Assembly (NCBI GenBank): GCA_004352715.1
Contig: SCFE01000092.1
Span: 846,471-910,470 of the forward strand
Reading direction: 5' to 3'
Origin: Hofstenia miamia
Taxonomy: Eukaryota; Xenacoelomorpha; Acoela
Length of the DNA stretch: 64,000 nt
Under the pieces are notes generated by a model. That model ran no database searches. It saw only the letters and a program-made list of their open reading frames with translations, and was not told the DNA's origin. This document shows, in pieces, positions 52,198 to 63,905 of the stretch. Both the position numbers and the translations under genes were made by a program. Positions within the stretch are counted from its first letter, which is position 1. The number at the start of each line of letters is the position of its first letter.

Positions 52198-52702
52198 AAT
52201 TTACTGAAAATAGCACTAAATTATATAGGTAAAACTGAATAATAATAAATAGAAATAGCTATAGGCTATTTTATTTGAAATGCATCGAAATATTTAGGAT
52301 TAATCATAATGATTACGTGAAATATAATACTAGTATTTTTAGGCAATATACTAGCACTTTTTAGCCCTATTTAACGTCATTAAAATTACTACGCTAGAAA
52401 GTAATTCTAAGCAGTGGGTTGAGTTCAAGCCCTCTATTCTGAACAGTCAATATCAATATATGGCCACTTGTTGATACGATATGATGAAACACCATTGTTT
52501 CAATCCAATTATTATTAAGTTCTGAGAAAAATAAAACTACCAATATTTGTAACCCGATTAAATCGTGTAGTTAAGACACAGTCCAATTTTGAAAAAAGTG
52601 TGAAAATTAATAAGTAGCAAGCAACATAAAAAGTTACGCACGTGTTTTCATTAGGCAACTAAATAGTACATTAGCATACTGCATGCGTAGATACAATGTA
52701 TG

Positions 52703-52755
<53 letters not shown>

Positions 52756-53196
52756 CGTATAGTTTTATATATATGTATATATGTATATATATATTTATAT
52801 ATATATATATATATCTATATATTTATATATATATCTATAGTATCTACTATACGAGCTAAGTAGAATTGAATGTGTATGACAACATTGGACACTTCCAAAT
52901 ATATATGCAAATATGGTTGTTAAGCATCAATGGCCCAGTTAAAAAAATTCCAATTTCTTGGTTAAACTTAAATAGTATTTCAATTATTGAAATTCGTTTT
53001 TTAAAATTAACAACATATAGATATTAGTAAATTAAACAAGACTTGAGAAACAATGAAATTTTGTATTTCAAAATTATTAACTACATAACTAATTCTTTTT
53101 TAGGACGTGTTGATTTCTGTTTCAATAAATTTTGAACAACCTGTAGATCGCGCATCTCATATTTCCCCCTTTAAAATTATTAATAATCTTCATAAA
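52198..53196. other. SMPD4 5' flank with AT microsatellites
   Basis: Upstream of the minus-strand start codon. It holds an AT-rich tract at 52707-52840 ((AT)n with ATATTTATAT variants). No core promoter motif can be called with confidence in sequence this AT-rich. Confidence 0.4.
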
Positions 53197-53515
53197 TTAT
53201 AAAATATTACAATTTGAAGGGGTTACGGAAATTTTTACACGCATTCCTTTCCCTTTTGACCCGGAAGGGCTTAGCCTCATCCGTTTGAATTGGGAGATCC
53301 TATTGCCATTCATTTTTCCGGGATTGCTTATCTTAACACCATTCCCACAGCATTGTTGCCAGAGGCAACCCTTTCCAAAAAACTTATTTCTTACTAAGGC
53401 ACCAGTAACTAAAGGTGATACTGGATACTTTCCAATAATTAGTGCGGCTGCGCTTAAGAGGGGTGCTAATGCCCGACCTGTTTTCATTGCATTCGAAAAA
53501 ACAAATGAAAACTAA
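53197..53515. other. G+C-richer patch open on both strands
   Basis: Minus frame 53197-53487 (96 codons) starts MKTGRALAPLLSAAALIIGK, a plausible signal-peptide-like start, then has GCLWQQCCGNG and a basic tail with SGSKGKGMRVK. The plus frame over the same bases (about 53219-53515) is also open and reads DPEGLSLI, ILTPFPQHCCQRQP and ARPVFIAFEK. The base composition differs from the flanks. I do not recognise either peptide. Confidence 0.35.
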
Positions 53516-53714
53516 GTATCTAATGTGGAGGACATTTGCAAAACCAATCGATTCAGGTATCTTCCATTCAAAATTGGGAATGTACTTCAATATGTATACA
53601 CTTTAACTAATGCAAATAATTCCCAACAAAATAAAGTACATTTGAAAAAATTTCATTAGTCACATAAAAATACATATATTAAAATGTGAAGAAACTATTT
53701 GTTTTTTTGAATAC

Positions 53715-56700
53715 CGTTAATTTGTGAGGATTTCTGGGATTCCGTTTAGACAAGGTGAGGACATCTATAAAGTTGTAAGAGACGCAGTAAGTAAATGCGT
53801 GAAGATCAATGTAGAGGACATCTCAGTTTGTCATAGATTGCAAACTAGGAATGGTAATTGCCCTACTATCAAGTTGTAAGGAGAGAAGTGAAACATGATT
53901 TGATGAGAAATAAGCGGAAATCAGAACAGGGAGTGTTTTTTAGCAATGATTGTACCAGTTTAAGGTTTAGAATTACATCGCAGTTGAGAAAGATGGAGGC
54001 GATCAAACAAGTGTGGAACAATGAAGAGAAGATCTGCGTCATAGATTCCAACGATCGCAGAAAGAACTACCGTTTAGAGGATCTGTATAGTTTATATCCC
54101 CAGTTTTTTTTTAATAATGAATACATAAATAGCTCTAAACAAAATTTTAAAACAAACTTGCAAAATAAATAATAAATTATTTCAAAAATCAAATTTAAAA
54201 ATATGTCACATAAATGTAAGGTCGTTAAATAAGAATTTTGAATCTGTAGAAGCTTTTATCGGTACTAACTCTAATCTTTCAGCTTTATGTCTAACTGAGA
54301 CATGGATTAAAGAAAGTGACGACTTAGGATTTTATCATATTGAAAATTTCCATCCCTTAATTTCAAAACCTATGTTAAAAAAGAAAGGCGAGGGTGTAGC
54401 AATTTACTTGGCCAAATCAATTAATTATGAAATTCTAGACGTCAATTATATATCAGAATGCATAGTATGTAGATGTAAATTACCAAACTCTCTTAGCTTT
54501 AATATATGTGTCATATACAATCCGCCAAACAATGACAAGTACAATTTCATTTTAAACTTTGAAAATTTTCTTGCTGATCGTAATAAAATAAGATCTCCAT
54601 GTATCATGGGAGATTTTAACATTGATACTGTAATAGCAACACCCATTAGTGATTCATATTTACAATGTATATCCGCAAATAACTTTAAATTTCTATTAAA
54701 TGACGTTACTCGTCCACACAATAACAATGGCTCGTGTTCAGATCATATAATTACAAATTTTAAAATGGACGACATTGTGTGTTGATTTACTTAATGATCT
54801 TTACTGATCATATTCCTATATCTATAACATGCAAAACTGATTATAAATGCAATAAAAAGACATTGATTTCATATAATTAATTCTTGTTTTCTAATGAAAA
54901 ACTATTGCATTGTATGTTTCTTTTAATGCAGCGATTTAAAGATATACACATAACCACTTTTTCAAATGCTAATAAGATATATTCTAAATTCCTTGATCTA
55001 TTAAAAGAAACAATTGAAAAATTTAAGATTGTTAAATTCAAAAAAGATTATTCTATAAANNNNNNNNNNNNNNNNNNNNNNNNNNNNNNNNNNNNNNNNN
55101 NNNNNNNNNNNNNNNNNNNNNNNNNNNNNNNNNNNNNNNNNNNNNNNNNNNNNNNNNNNNNNNNNNNNNNNNNNNNNNNNNNNNNNNNNNNNNNNNNNNN
55201 NNNNNNNNNNNNNNNNNNNNNNNNNNNNNNNNNNNNNNNNNNNNNNNNNNNNNNNNNNNNNNNNATAAATAATTCAGTAAAAAATTTAGTAACAAAACGA
55301 AATTTAGCTTATAGGAAATTTAAGCAAAATAAATGTACAAAAAACTTTAACGGTTTTTGCATTATAGAAATAAAGTGGTATCTAGAGTATGAAATATTAA
55401 ACGAAAATATTATACTAATAAAATTAATACTGTATTAAAGGGCTCAGAGCAATTCTATTCTATTTTGAATAATATAACAGGAAGCAAAAATAAGCATGCT
55501 AATAAAAATTATATCGATTGTACTAAATTCAACAACTATTTTGTAAATGTTGGATCTTCCTTGGCAAAAAATATACCGCCAAGTTTGCATTCATACCAAA
55601 CTGACATTAATAATCCTGATTCCATCTTTTTCGACATTATAACAAGCATAGAATTACAAAAAGTTATTGAAAATATTAAATCAAAGTCATCAACTGGTTT
55701 GATGGTATATCATTAAAGTAATTAAACCCTTATCACCAATACTTTTAAATCCGTTGACAGATAGATTTAATCTCTTTATATTTCCAGAAAAAATGAAAAT
55801 AGCTAAGATTATACCTATACATAAAAGTGGAAATATATGCAAACCTTCAAATTATAGACTAATTTCACTATTACTTGTTTTTAGCAAAATTTTTGAAAGA
55901 CTTATATACAATAGATTAGTTAGTAATGTAAACAAATATAAATTAATCAATTCTAATCAATTTGGATTTAGCAAAAATTACAATACCACCTTAGCAATAA
56001 TGAAATTTGTTGACACTCTAAGATCAAAAACTATTTTCGTCTTGCGTTTTTATTGACTTAAAAAAAGCATTTGACACTATTAACCATAAATTATTATTAA
56101 ATAACTTTGGTGTAAAGAGCAATATATTCAAACTATTTGAAAGTTATCTTAATCAGCGTTATCAATATGTATGTGACGACCCTAATAAACCTTACTTGAA
56201 AGAGATAAAATATGGTGTACCTCAAGGATCGATTTTAGGAACATTTTTGTTTTTATTATATATTAATGACTTACCAAGTCATTTAAATGTATCGACTACG
56301 CTTTTTGCTGATGATACGAATCTCAATGCTGAATTTAGATACACTACAGGATTGGCTTTGCTATAACAAACTTTCATTAAACTGTGAAAAAACGATGCAA
56401 CTAAATTTCTTTAAAGAGACCGAGGGATTGCAGAGGCTTGAGGTATCTGCTTATGTATTAAAAATTTGTAAATCCTACAAATATTTAGGAATTATAGTAG
56501 ACAAGTATTTGACTTTTGCTAATCATATTTCCGAATTGTGTAAGAAACTATATAAATTATGTGGTATGTTAATGAAAATGAGATATTTTGTGCAAAAACA
56601 TGTAACATTAAACTATTACAATACTTACATTTTACCTATAATTCAATATGGAGTATTGATATATGGTGGTACTACTTATAACACATTACTGGCTATTTTC

Positions 56701-57175
56701 AAAATTCAAAAAAAAGATAATAAGATAATAAATTTTAAAAATTCGAAAGATTCGACAAAACAGTTGTTTTTGGATAGTGATATACTCAATATATATGAAT
56801 TATACATATTTGAACTACGAAAGCACATAATAAAAATACAAAGAAAAGAATACCAGATGGAGTTTAACTATTTCAATGAAATTAATCACACATATAATAC
56901 TAGGGCTAAATTAAAAAAACCAAACTTCAATAAAACAGCATAACTCTATGCTACAAAAAGTAAAATATGGAATTACATAAATTCTAGTTCATTATTTAGT
57001 TGTAATATAGATAAAATATCTGAAAATGAATGTACTAGGTTATTGAACAATATAAAAACTAAAGTAATAAGGAAATACTAATCTAATTGATTAAATATTC
57101 AAATAATAATTTAAATGTCATGGGCAATACAAATGAGCACCACTAGTGCTAAAAAATTATCCTTTCTAAACCTAG
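53715..57175 (+). mobile_element. CR1/Jockey-type non-LTR retrotransposon
   Basis: ORF1 remnant (53725-54172) reads RISGIPFRQGEDIYKVVRDA and then SEQGVFFSNDCTSLRFRITS, the RRM-like protein of this group, with one frame change near 53876. ORF2 pieces follow: the endonuclease (about 54198-54785) with HINVRSLNKNF, CLTETWI, CVIYNPPN, MGDFNID and SDHIITN; and the reverse transcriptase (about 55640-56943) with KIIPIHKSG, NYRLISLL, FIDLKKAFDTINH, YGVPQGSILG, FADDTN and YLGIIVDKYL. There are several frame breaks and a 205-N gap (55060-55264). The 3' end runs to about 57175. Confidence 0.85.
54198..56943 (+). pseudogene. Non-LTR ORF2: AP endonuclease plus reverse transcriptase, broken
   Basis: The endonuclease residues N (HINVRS), E (LTETW), D/N (MGDFNID) and D/H (CSDHI) are visible in order. 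The reverse transcriptase shows the PQGSILG and FADD active-site motifs (about 56218-56240 and 56305-56320), then the thumb region 'YKYLGIIVDKYLTFANHISE' (about 56480-56540). Frame breaks occur at about 54785, 55716, 56055 and 56300. The ORF1 gene and 5' end lie just upstream. Dead copy, moderately old. Confidence 0.85.
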
Positions 57176-57566
57176 TAAGAAAGAAGAAAGAAAGAAAGAA
57201 TGTATTAAATTAATCAGAAAACACATCTGACTAATCGAGTTTATTTAATGTGTTCTGAGATGGCGATCGGGGAATAGAAGAAGAAATTTCTTTGCGGCTT
57301 TCAGATCCGTACCGGGATTTCGAAACCGAAGGCGATTCGTGGCATATTCTTCTCTCGTCGGAATGATGTCGAATAAGGAATGATTAGGGTCTCTTGATAT
57401 CTTATTGAATAGCTTTAAATCTTCGTCTCTGACTATTTCTCGAGTGGTTTGGAAGCGTATTTTAACTGAGGTAAAAATAAACTCTTGTAAAGAGAACGCG
57501 CCTCAGAAACACCTATAGAGAGAAAATTCAGCTTACGAATGAGGTAATAAGTCTTCACTAGCTTTT
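57175..57566 (-). mobile_element. 3' fragment of a minus-strand CR1-like LINE (copy 1, with deletion)
   Basis: Nearly identical to 58553-59030, including the (GAAA)n-type tail at its left end. It lacks an internal segment of about 84 bp that is present in the other copy. The deletion lies between two CGTATT repeats. It stops at a 14-N gap (57567-57580). Confidence 0.8.
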
Positions 57567-57580
57567 NNNNNNNNNNNNNN

Positions 57581-58319
57581 TTTATAATGTATATATATAT
57601 ATCAGAGTTGCAACCGAATCACAAAATGTTAACCGGTGACTATGTGCCCCGAATAATATTTTCGCCATGGACCAGGCGAAACCCCGTAAGTTTAACAAAT
57701 AGATGACGTGGTGAACCGATTTGACCTTTTTTGTAGAATTTAGAAAGTTGTTTGTAATTTGTTCCTAACAGCATACTTGCATAGACAATGAAATGAATAC
57801 GCAAATCTCCTTGGTTTTTATTAACAGTCGAATGCATTGCCTCATTATAGAGACGCAAATGTATTTCAATTTAAGAAACGAAATAGTGAAACTATCGAAA
57901 TAATTTTCTATGACACAAAAAACCTAGAAATTTCCAAATGCTCAATTCAAATCGTCAGCATGTGCAAAAATCTTCTATTTGCACAAATTAATTAAAATTC
58001 TATTTCTAGTGAAAATTTCAATTTGGATTTAAACCGAATTGCAAAATGAATATTGATCAATTACAGAATAGGTCTCTGCAAATAACTCAACCCTTTTCAA
58101 GTGGGGCGACCAAGACTACATATTCTACTATCTTCTTAACTAATGATAAACAACATAATATATAATATGTAATTCAGAGTAGTAACCAGACCGGGTTTTG
58201 AGAGGACCAGGGCCGGGCCCGGGCTCGAAATTTCTGCACAACGGGTTAGAATGGTTAAAAATTTCATTAATAAATATACATTCTCTCACATTGAAATATA
58301 ATATCAACTACTATATTCA
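57581..58319. other. Unassigned sequence
   Basis: Between LINE fragments. A minus frame at 57640-57858 has no recognised motif. A GC-rich stretch at 58215-58240 (AGGGCCGGGCCCGGGCTCG) resembles a hAT subterminal region but no partner was found. Confidence 0.35.
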
Positions 58320-58552
58320 ATTGACTAATTATACCGAAGCTTTTTTATCATTAGGCTGTGTACATTAGTACATAAGATATTAGCATAGTTTAAATTACTC
58401 ATAACGAATGAATGAAACATTTGAATTACTGTAATTGGGAGTAACTGTTGGGAAACATGGCATATCTTTCTAATATCTACAGCCATTTTTTTAATAATAT
58501 TATTTATTTGCGACGTGAACTTATGCTTTGAATCTATTGTTACTCCTAGATA
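58320..58552 (-). pseudogene. LINE reverse-transcriptase C-terminal fragment (different family)
   Basis: The minus strand reads KYLGVTIDSKHKFTSQINNI (about 58545-58485), then IRKICHVSQQLLP and FHSFVMSNLNYAN, the thumb/connection region of a non-LTR reverse transcriptase. It is cut at 58552 by the tail of the LINE 58553-59655, which appears to have inserted into it. Confidence 0.7.
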
Positions 58553-59655
58553 TTTAGAAAGAAGAATAAAGAAAGAAAGAATGTATTAAATTAATCAGAA
58601 AACACATCTGACTAATCGAGTTTATTTAATATGTTCTGAGATGGCGATCGGGGAATAGAAGAAGAAATTTCTTTGCGGCTTTCAGATCCGTACCGGGATT
58701 TCGAAACCGAAGACGAGTCGTGGCATATTCTTCTCTCGTCGGAATGATGTCGAATAAGGAATGATTATGGTCTCTTGATATCTTATTGAATAGCTTTAAA
58801 TCTTCGTCTCTGACTATTTCTCGAGTGGTTTGGAAGCCCGTATTAATTCCAGATTTGACAAACTTCCGCTGAACCTTATCAAGGAGAAAAAGCTTAGGTG
58901 ATCCTCCCCAAACAGAAATAGCGTATTTTAACTGAGGTAAAAATAAACTCTTGTAAAGAGAACGCGCCTCAGAAACACTTATAGAGAGAAAATTCAGCTT
59001 ACGAATGAGGTAATAAGTCTTCACTAGCTTTTTAGATAGCGACTGTACATTGGCGTTAAATGTAAACTTTCTATCAATAACAACTCCAAGCAAAGTCAAT
59101 TCTACTACTCGTTCGATTTAAAGGACCGGAGTAACCAAGGAAGTATCAATATCGCATAACGGGATTATGAGTTCGTGGGACTTTTTCTCGTTTAAACTGA
59201 AATTTTCATCCTTGCACCAATTTATAATTTTATGAAGAGCTTCTTGCGCAAAATCAATGTTGTTTTTACCGGGTATGCAACAAGTCATGTCGTCAGCAAA
59301 TTTCACCAAGGCTCCAAGATTATCACTTAACTGAAGATCGTCATATACAATATTGAAAAGAATAGGGCCAAGAATTGTCCCTTGTGGAACACCTAGGTTA
59401 ATATCGCGATAACTGGAAGATTCACCATTCAATGAGACAAACTGATTTCGATTTTCCAGAAAACTTCTAATAAGAAAAATAATATGCGAAGGAATGTTTG
59501 GAAATCATTGTAGCTTTTCAATGATGAATCGATGAGGCACTCAATCAAAGGCTTTGCTGAGATCTAATGCAAAAATCCTAACATAGTCAAAACCTTTCTT
59601 TTGCGACTCTTTGCAGAAATTAAGGATGCTCAGCAACGCTTGTTCAGTAACAATA
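58553..59655 (-). mobile_element. 5'-truncated CR1-like LINE (copy 2) with GAAA-type tail
   Basis: On the minus strand: FALDLSKAFD near 59550-59580, VPQGTILGPILFN near 59350-59390, the active site VKFADDMT near 59290-59310, and then frame 58626-59099 with LLGVVIDRKFTFNANVQSL, KYAISVWGGSP and LRFRNPG. The left (3') end is a GAAAGAAAG microsatellite, the type of tail used by some CR1/L2-like elements. The upstream ORF1 and endonuclease are missing, so the copy is 5'-truncated. One frame break (about 59105) and a few stops are present. The right boundary is approximate. Confidence 0.82.
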
Positions 59656-60035
59656 AATAAAAATAAAAAGTAAAAGCATCAAGAAACTGGATTTATAGTA
59701 TTGTGAATTTCATGTTTTTATTTTTTATTAGTTTTTAATATATGTAAGTGTTTAGATAAATGTACATCATCATCATCATCATTACTATACAAATCCGACG
59801 TAATGATTAAAAAAGGTAATGTAAACAAAAGACATTACTGCATGAATAAAATAAGTTAGCTATCTACAATTTTTTATGATTTACTGCTTATCATTGCATA
59901 TTTAAACATCGAACACATAAATTGCAAAAACCTCTAACTTAGGGGACATGGACACCGGACATACAATTTTTAGGTTTTGAAATTTTAAAAAATGAATTTG
60001 AGTGATATGACTAAAAGATCATAAGCTTGTGCTTC
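59656..60035. other. No gene; short CATCAT microsatellite
   Basis: AT-rich; (CAT)n at 59765-59781. Confidence 0.5.
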
Positions 60036-60470
60036 CAATCAAAAACTATTATATGGTACTTTTTCTCAACATACGAAATCTTGAAACCCACATAGGAAAC
60101 CTTGAGATCGACATGGCAAATCTTTATGACAATATGAACAAAAATTTAGCATGAATGAGGTATGAAGATCAATAACATTAGTCAAAATGTTCACATATGT
60201 ACATTAAAATATTTATTTGAGTCTTTTCTATGAAATAAACTAATAAAGTATAATATTTTATCATTTAGTCTATCTACATTACAATTCAATAAGCAATTGG
60301 TTAAGACTAAATTTCAATGGCCCTTTTGATATAATTGATATGTATACCTCATTCATTCTAAATTTTTGTTCATATTGTGATAAAGATTTGCTTTGTTGAC
60401 CTCAAGGTTCCCTTTGTCTGTTTCAAGATTTTGTATGTTGATAAAAAGCACCAACCAAAACTATTAGTTG
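60036..60470. repeat. Long imperfect inverted repeat 1
   Basis: The arm at about 60036-60175 (AATCTTTATGACAATATGAA, CAAAAATTTAGCATGAATGA) is complementary to about 60322-60470 (TCATTCATTCTAAATTTTTG, TTCATATTGTGATAAAGATT). The spacer is about 145 bp. It is probably a fold-back or MITE-like element. Confidence 0.75.
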
Positions 60471-60571
60471 TAATGGCCGTATGACATTTAACAATTTCAG
60501 ATTATTGTCAAATAGGAAAGATATTGTAATGCACAATTCGGTAAGTCTAAATATAATACGGAAGGAAAATC

Positions 60572-61097
60572 TGTAAACAATAATATGAAGGGAATCGTGA
60601 CATGTTAGAAATAGGCATGTTACATTTAATCTGAGCTATTAGTAATTATTCAAGTGTCAAGTTATTTAGCAATTGTTTAACATTAATTATTTTAGTTCTC
60701 TAAAATTTATTCATTATGCATTTGTTTTCATTTTCTATTAAATTTATTTTTCTTACGTAAATTAGCTACCTTTCTTAAATTTTTTCTTTACATCTTTGAT
60801 TTTCCTCGAAGTTAAAACCTATTTTTTATCTCTACTAATTTATCATATTTTTCATGATTAATCTAAGCTTATCTACTTTTCGCTAAAACAACTAAAATAC
60901 GAAAGGGAGTTAATTTTTGTATTTACGCAGAATTTTTCAACTATTTAGTAGTTATAGTTTAATTTAATGCATTCTTAATGTTAAACATAATTGCTAAATA
61001 ACTTGACACTTGAATAATGTTCTAAAATTTAGACAGATTAAATGATAACATGCCTATTTCTAACATGTCATATCCCTCTTCATAATATTGTTTACAA
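60572..61097. repeat. Long imperfect inverted repeat 2
   Basis: The arm at about 60572-60686 (TGTAAACAATAATATGAAGG, GACATGTTAGAAATAGGCAT, TTCAAGTGTCAAGTTATTTA) is complementary to about 60975-61097. The spacer is about 290 bp, AT-rich and non-coding. Confidence 0.8.
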
Positions 61098-61569
61098 ATT
61101 TTCGTTTCGCATTTTAGACCCACAGCACAATTCAAATAGAAAATACAAAATTTATTGTTGATATTTATATTTAGTAGTTTTTAATCTAAATGGACTGAAA
61201 TTTGAATAATCTTGTAGTGTATTTGAAAGTTCATGGTAATCCTAGTTAATCTATACTACATTTTGAAGTGGCGTCACTGTAAATTTTGCGGCTCTGTCCG
61301 AGATGTCAATTCGGGAGCCCCACTTCACACCTCCAATTTCATGTATTAGATGATCAATACTTTTTATTAAATATTTAGTATCTGCATAACTTTTGCGCCT
61401 CCCAAATCGTTGTATTTATAAAGTTACTTTGTTGTTTTCATATGTTGAGGCCACAAAAGTCTCTAAATTCCCAATGTTGGCCCTAAATTTGTTCAATATT
61501 GCTTATAATAAGCTTTGTTTCTATTTTTGGGGAATAAAAAATATAATTGTCACTTTGCCATTTCCTCTT

Positions 61570-62336
61570 TCATTAGTTATTACACGGACTACCACAAGGC
61601 GATAAGCTATCTCCACTATTATTTTTACTATATGTTGCTGACCTGTCCGACATTCTTATGGCTTGTGGCTGTTATATAATTTCTTATGCTGACAATCTCT
61701 ATTTGTTCTTCATTACTTTTCAACATTCAGTTCGCTCTTAATCGTCTGGGCTTTTATTATAAAGAAAACGACCTCAACGTCAATACCAAGAAGACTAAGG
61801 CCATCAAATTCAGACGAGGTGGTAGATTATGCCATACATACTGTCTTATTTATTTAGGAGAGAATATTGAGTTCGTAAACTCTTTCTGCTATTTGGGAAT
61901 TACCCTTATTACTCAGTGCTCTATCAGACACCTCTCTACGAACATTATCTGCACTAAAGTAAATATGGAAAAGATTAAGTTTTACAGCGCTGAAAAACTC
62001 CTAGAGGCTGTTATCATCCCTGCCTCATCCTATGGATCATACTTCACCAAAAATTTGAGTTTTCTCTACACTGTCATTTATTACTTTTGGAAGCGTTGGT
62101 GCAGAATACGTAAATATTTCTGTAACATGTATCTCATTGAATCTATTTACAACAGCGGCTACCTTATATCAAGAACGGGCCTTAATAGAAGAATTTGTGC
62201 CTTAGTCTATGCCAACTTTTGCCATCAGTATATCTGCAGGACAATGAATTGCTATAAGCTCACTAAGAATTGTATTTGTGACATCTGTGGTGACACGACA
62301 GAAACGAAGGATCATATCCTTACTAACAAACAATAA
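61570..62336 (+). pseudogene. Non-LTR reverse-transcriptase fragment (R1/RTE-like C-terminus)
   Basis: LPQGDKLSPLLFLLYVADLS (about 61585-61645) and a YADNLYLF active site (second D changed to N, about 61685-61710) are followed, after a frame change, by the 61686-62336 frame. That frame has ENDLNVNTKKTKAIKFRR (about 61765-61815), FCYLGITL and a C-terminal zinc-knuckle-like CDICGDTTETKDHIL (about 62278-62325). No endonuclease or 5' part. Confidence 0.75.
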
Positions 62337-63495
62337 TTTTCCTAAAACAATTATGTTAATAATTATCTCATCTAGAGAAACACAATTATTCATTTAGGTA
62401 ACTTACGGACTAAGGAGAGCTTCCTTTAAAATATTTGTATTTCGAATTCATTTCAAATTTCAATATATTTCAATAATAGAATTTTCTAGTAAATCCAATT
62501 TATCCAGTTCTGCCACATACGTCCGTTGATTAGTTGTATGTAAAACTTGGTAAATCAGATTTATGATTGATCGCCCGTGATCACACTTGTTTTGGCATTA
62601 AGCACTTACCCCGGCCCCTATCGCAACTCGTTGCCCCTGACTGGCCCCCACCAGAAATTTCCTAGAAACGCCACTGGTGCAAATATGCAAAATTTCAAGG
62701 AATTTTGTTTTTGTGAAACTACAGTTTTAGTTTATTACTAAAAGCAACGTCATAATGAAAATATGGCTAAAAACTGATTTCAAATTCCATATTCTCTTTG
62801 TCCTCTACTGTGAATATATACTCAAAATAATTGAAAACAATAAATAGATTTCACCTTTGGGTTTCAATTGCATAATTTAAAGTTACTTTGATTTGTTTAC
62901 TAACTAAATCAGGTATAATTATTGAGTTCTAAAAAATACTGTATACTGCATGGCCACCAATATTATTCAACTTATCTTTATTTTATAAAATCAATCATTT
63001 CATATAATAGATTATCAAATTGCAGCTTTCAAAAGGGCTACCCAGAATTGTCAAGAGGCGAATCAGGAGAAACTGCCCCTTAATAAGGAATTTTCGCATT
63101 TTATTTATAGAATTGTTCTAAGTTTCCAAAATATCGCCTGAAGTAGGAGATGGCCACAAAAAAGCAATACAATTGTAAATTTTATTTATAAGCTATCAAA
63201 TATATATAAATCGAGAAAAAATTTCAGTTATTGCTTGCTAAGTGTAAAAAAATTGCATGTTTCCATATTTGAATAATAAGTTTTCTGTAGCAAATTTCTC
63301 AGCAATTTAATACTTTAAAGCAAGGTATTTTGAAAATGTTGCAGCTCATTTACAAAGCGCATTTACCTGTGCAATTGTGCATTCTAAAATTAATTTTTTT
63401 ACAATAATTTTACTGTATGATTTGTATAAATCACATCCTCTTTGAGTAGTCGATATTGCTGTGTGACCAGTCATGTCATGTCTCACGTGAGCTGT
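62337..63495. other. No gene; possible hAT terminus near 62676
   Basis: The complement of 62652-62676 reads CAGTGGCGTTTCTAGGAAAT, a hAT-style terminus, preceded by GC-rich sequence (62610-62660). A weak partner (AGTGGCGTCACTG) is near 61270. No target duplication was found. Confidence 0.4.
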
Positions 63496-63499
63496 TAAT

Positions 63500-63690
63500 G
63501 AGAAGTGTCTGTGATTACCAGATCCACTTTTGTGTGTTTAATGAAGTATGCGTGGAAATTCCAAGCAGCAATAATTGATATATTTTTACAGTATTTGTGA
63601 ATAGAACTCCTACCATTGTCTGACTTGAATTGTAATTCGATAATGGTGAAATTATCTTCCATAAAATCGATTCCTCCCATGTTTTTTATC
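63500..63690 (-). pseudogene. piggyBac-like transposase fragment
   Basis: The minus strand reads MGGIDFMEDNF (about 63680-63648) and later IIAAWNFHAYF (about 63570-63538), resembling the 'MGGVDLMD...' and 'NAW.LY' elements of the C-terminal catalytic region of piggyBac transposases. It is short and broken. The assignment is tentative. Confidence 0.4.
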
Positions 63691-63794
63691 TATGGTTGTG
63701 TCAATCCAAATTAGGTAAAAATTACTAAAAGTGGCGTTAGTAAGTTGTTTACTACTTGATATTCCAAGCAATATGAATTTATACAACACCTGAA

Positions 63795-63905
63795 ATTAGG
63801 GCCCTGCGAGGCCTCGAATTTTCGAGTCTCTCGAGTCGAGTCGAGTAAGCCCAATTCGAGTCGTCGAGTCGACTCGAAACTCGAGTCGGGTCACGTCAAC
63901 TAGAG
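63795..63905. repeat. CGAGTC-rich repeat, hAT-like terminus
   Basis: Begins AGGGCCCTGCGAGGCCTCGA and then carries about eight CGAGTC/GACTCG units in both orientations. This is the style of a subterminal region of a hAT element whose body would lie outside the window. Confidence 0.55.

Noticed and set aside
52707-52840. AT repeat tract as a functional origin or promoter
   Set aside because: It is a simple microsatellite with no further signal.
61264-62676. A hAT element enclosing the reverse-transcriptase fragment
   Set aside because: The left AGTGGCGT match is short and no target duplication was found; only the right terminus is convincing.
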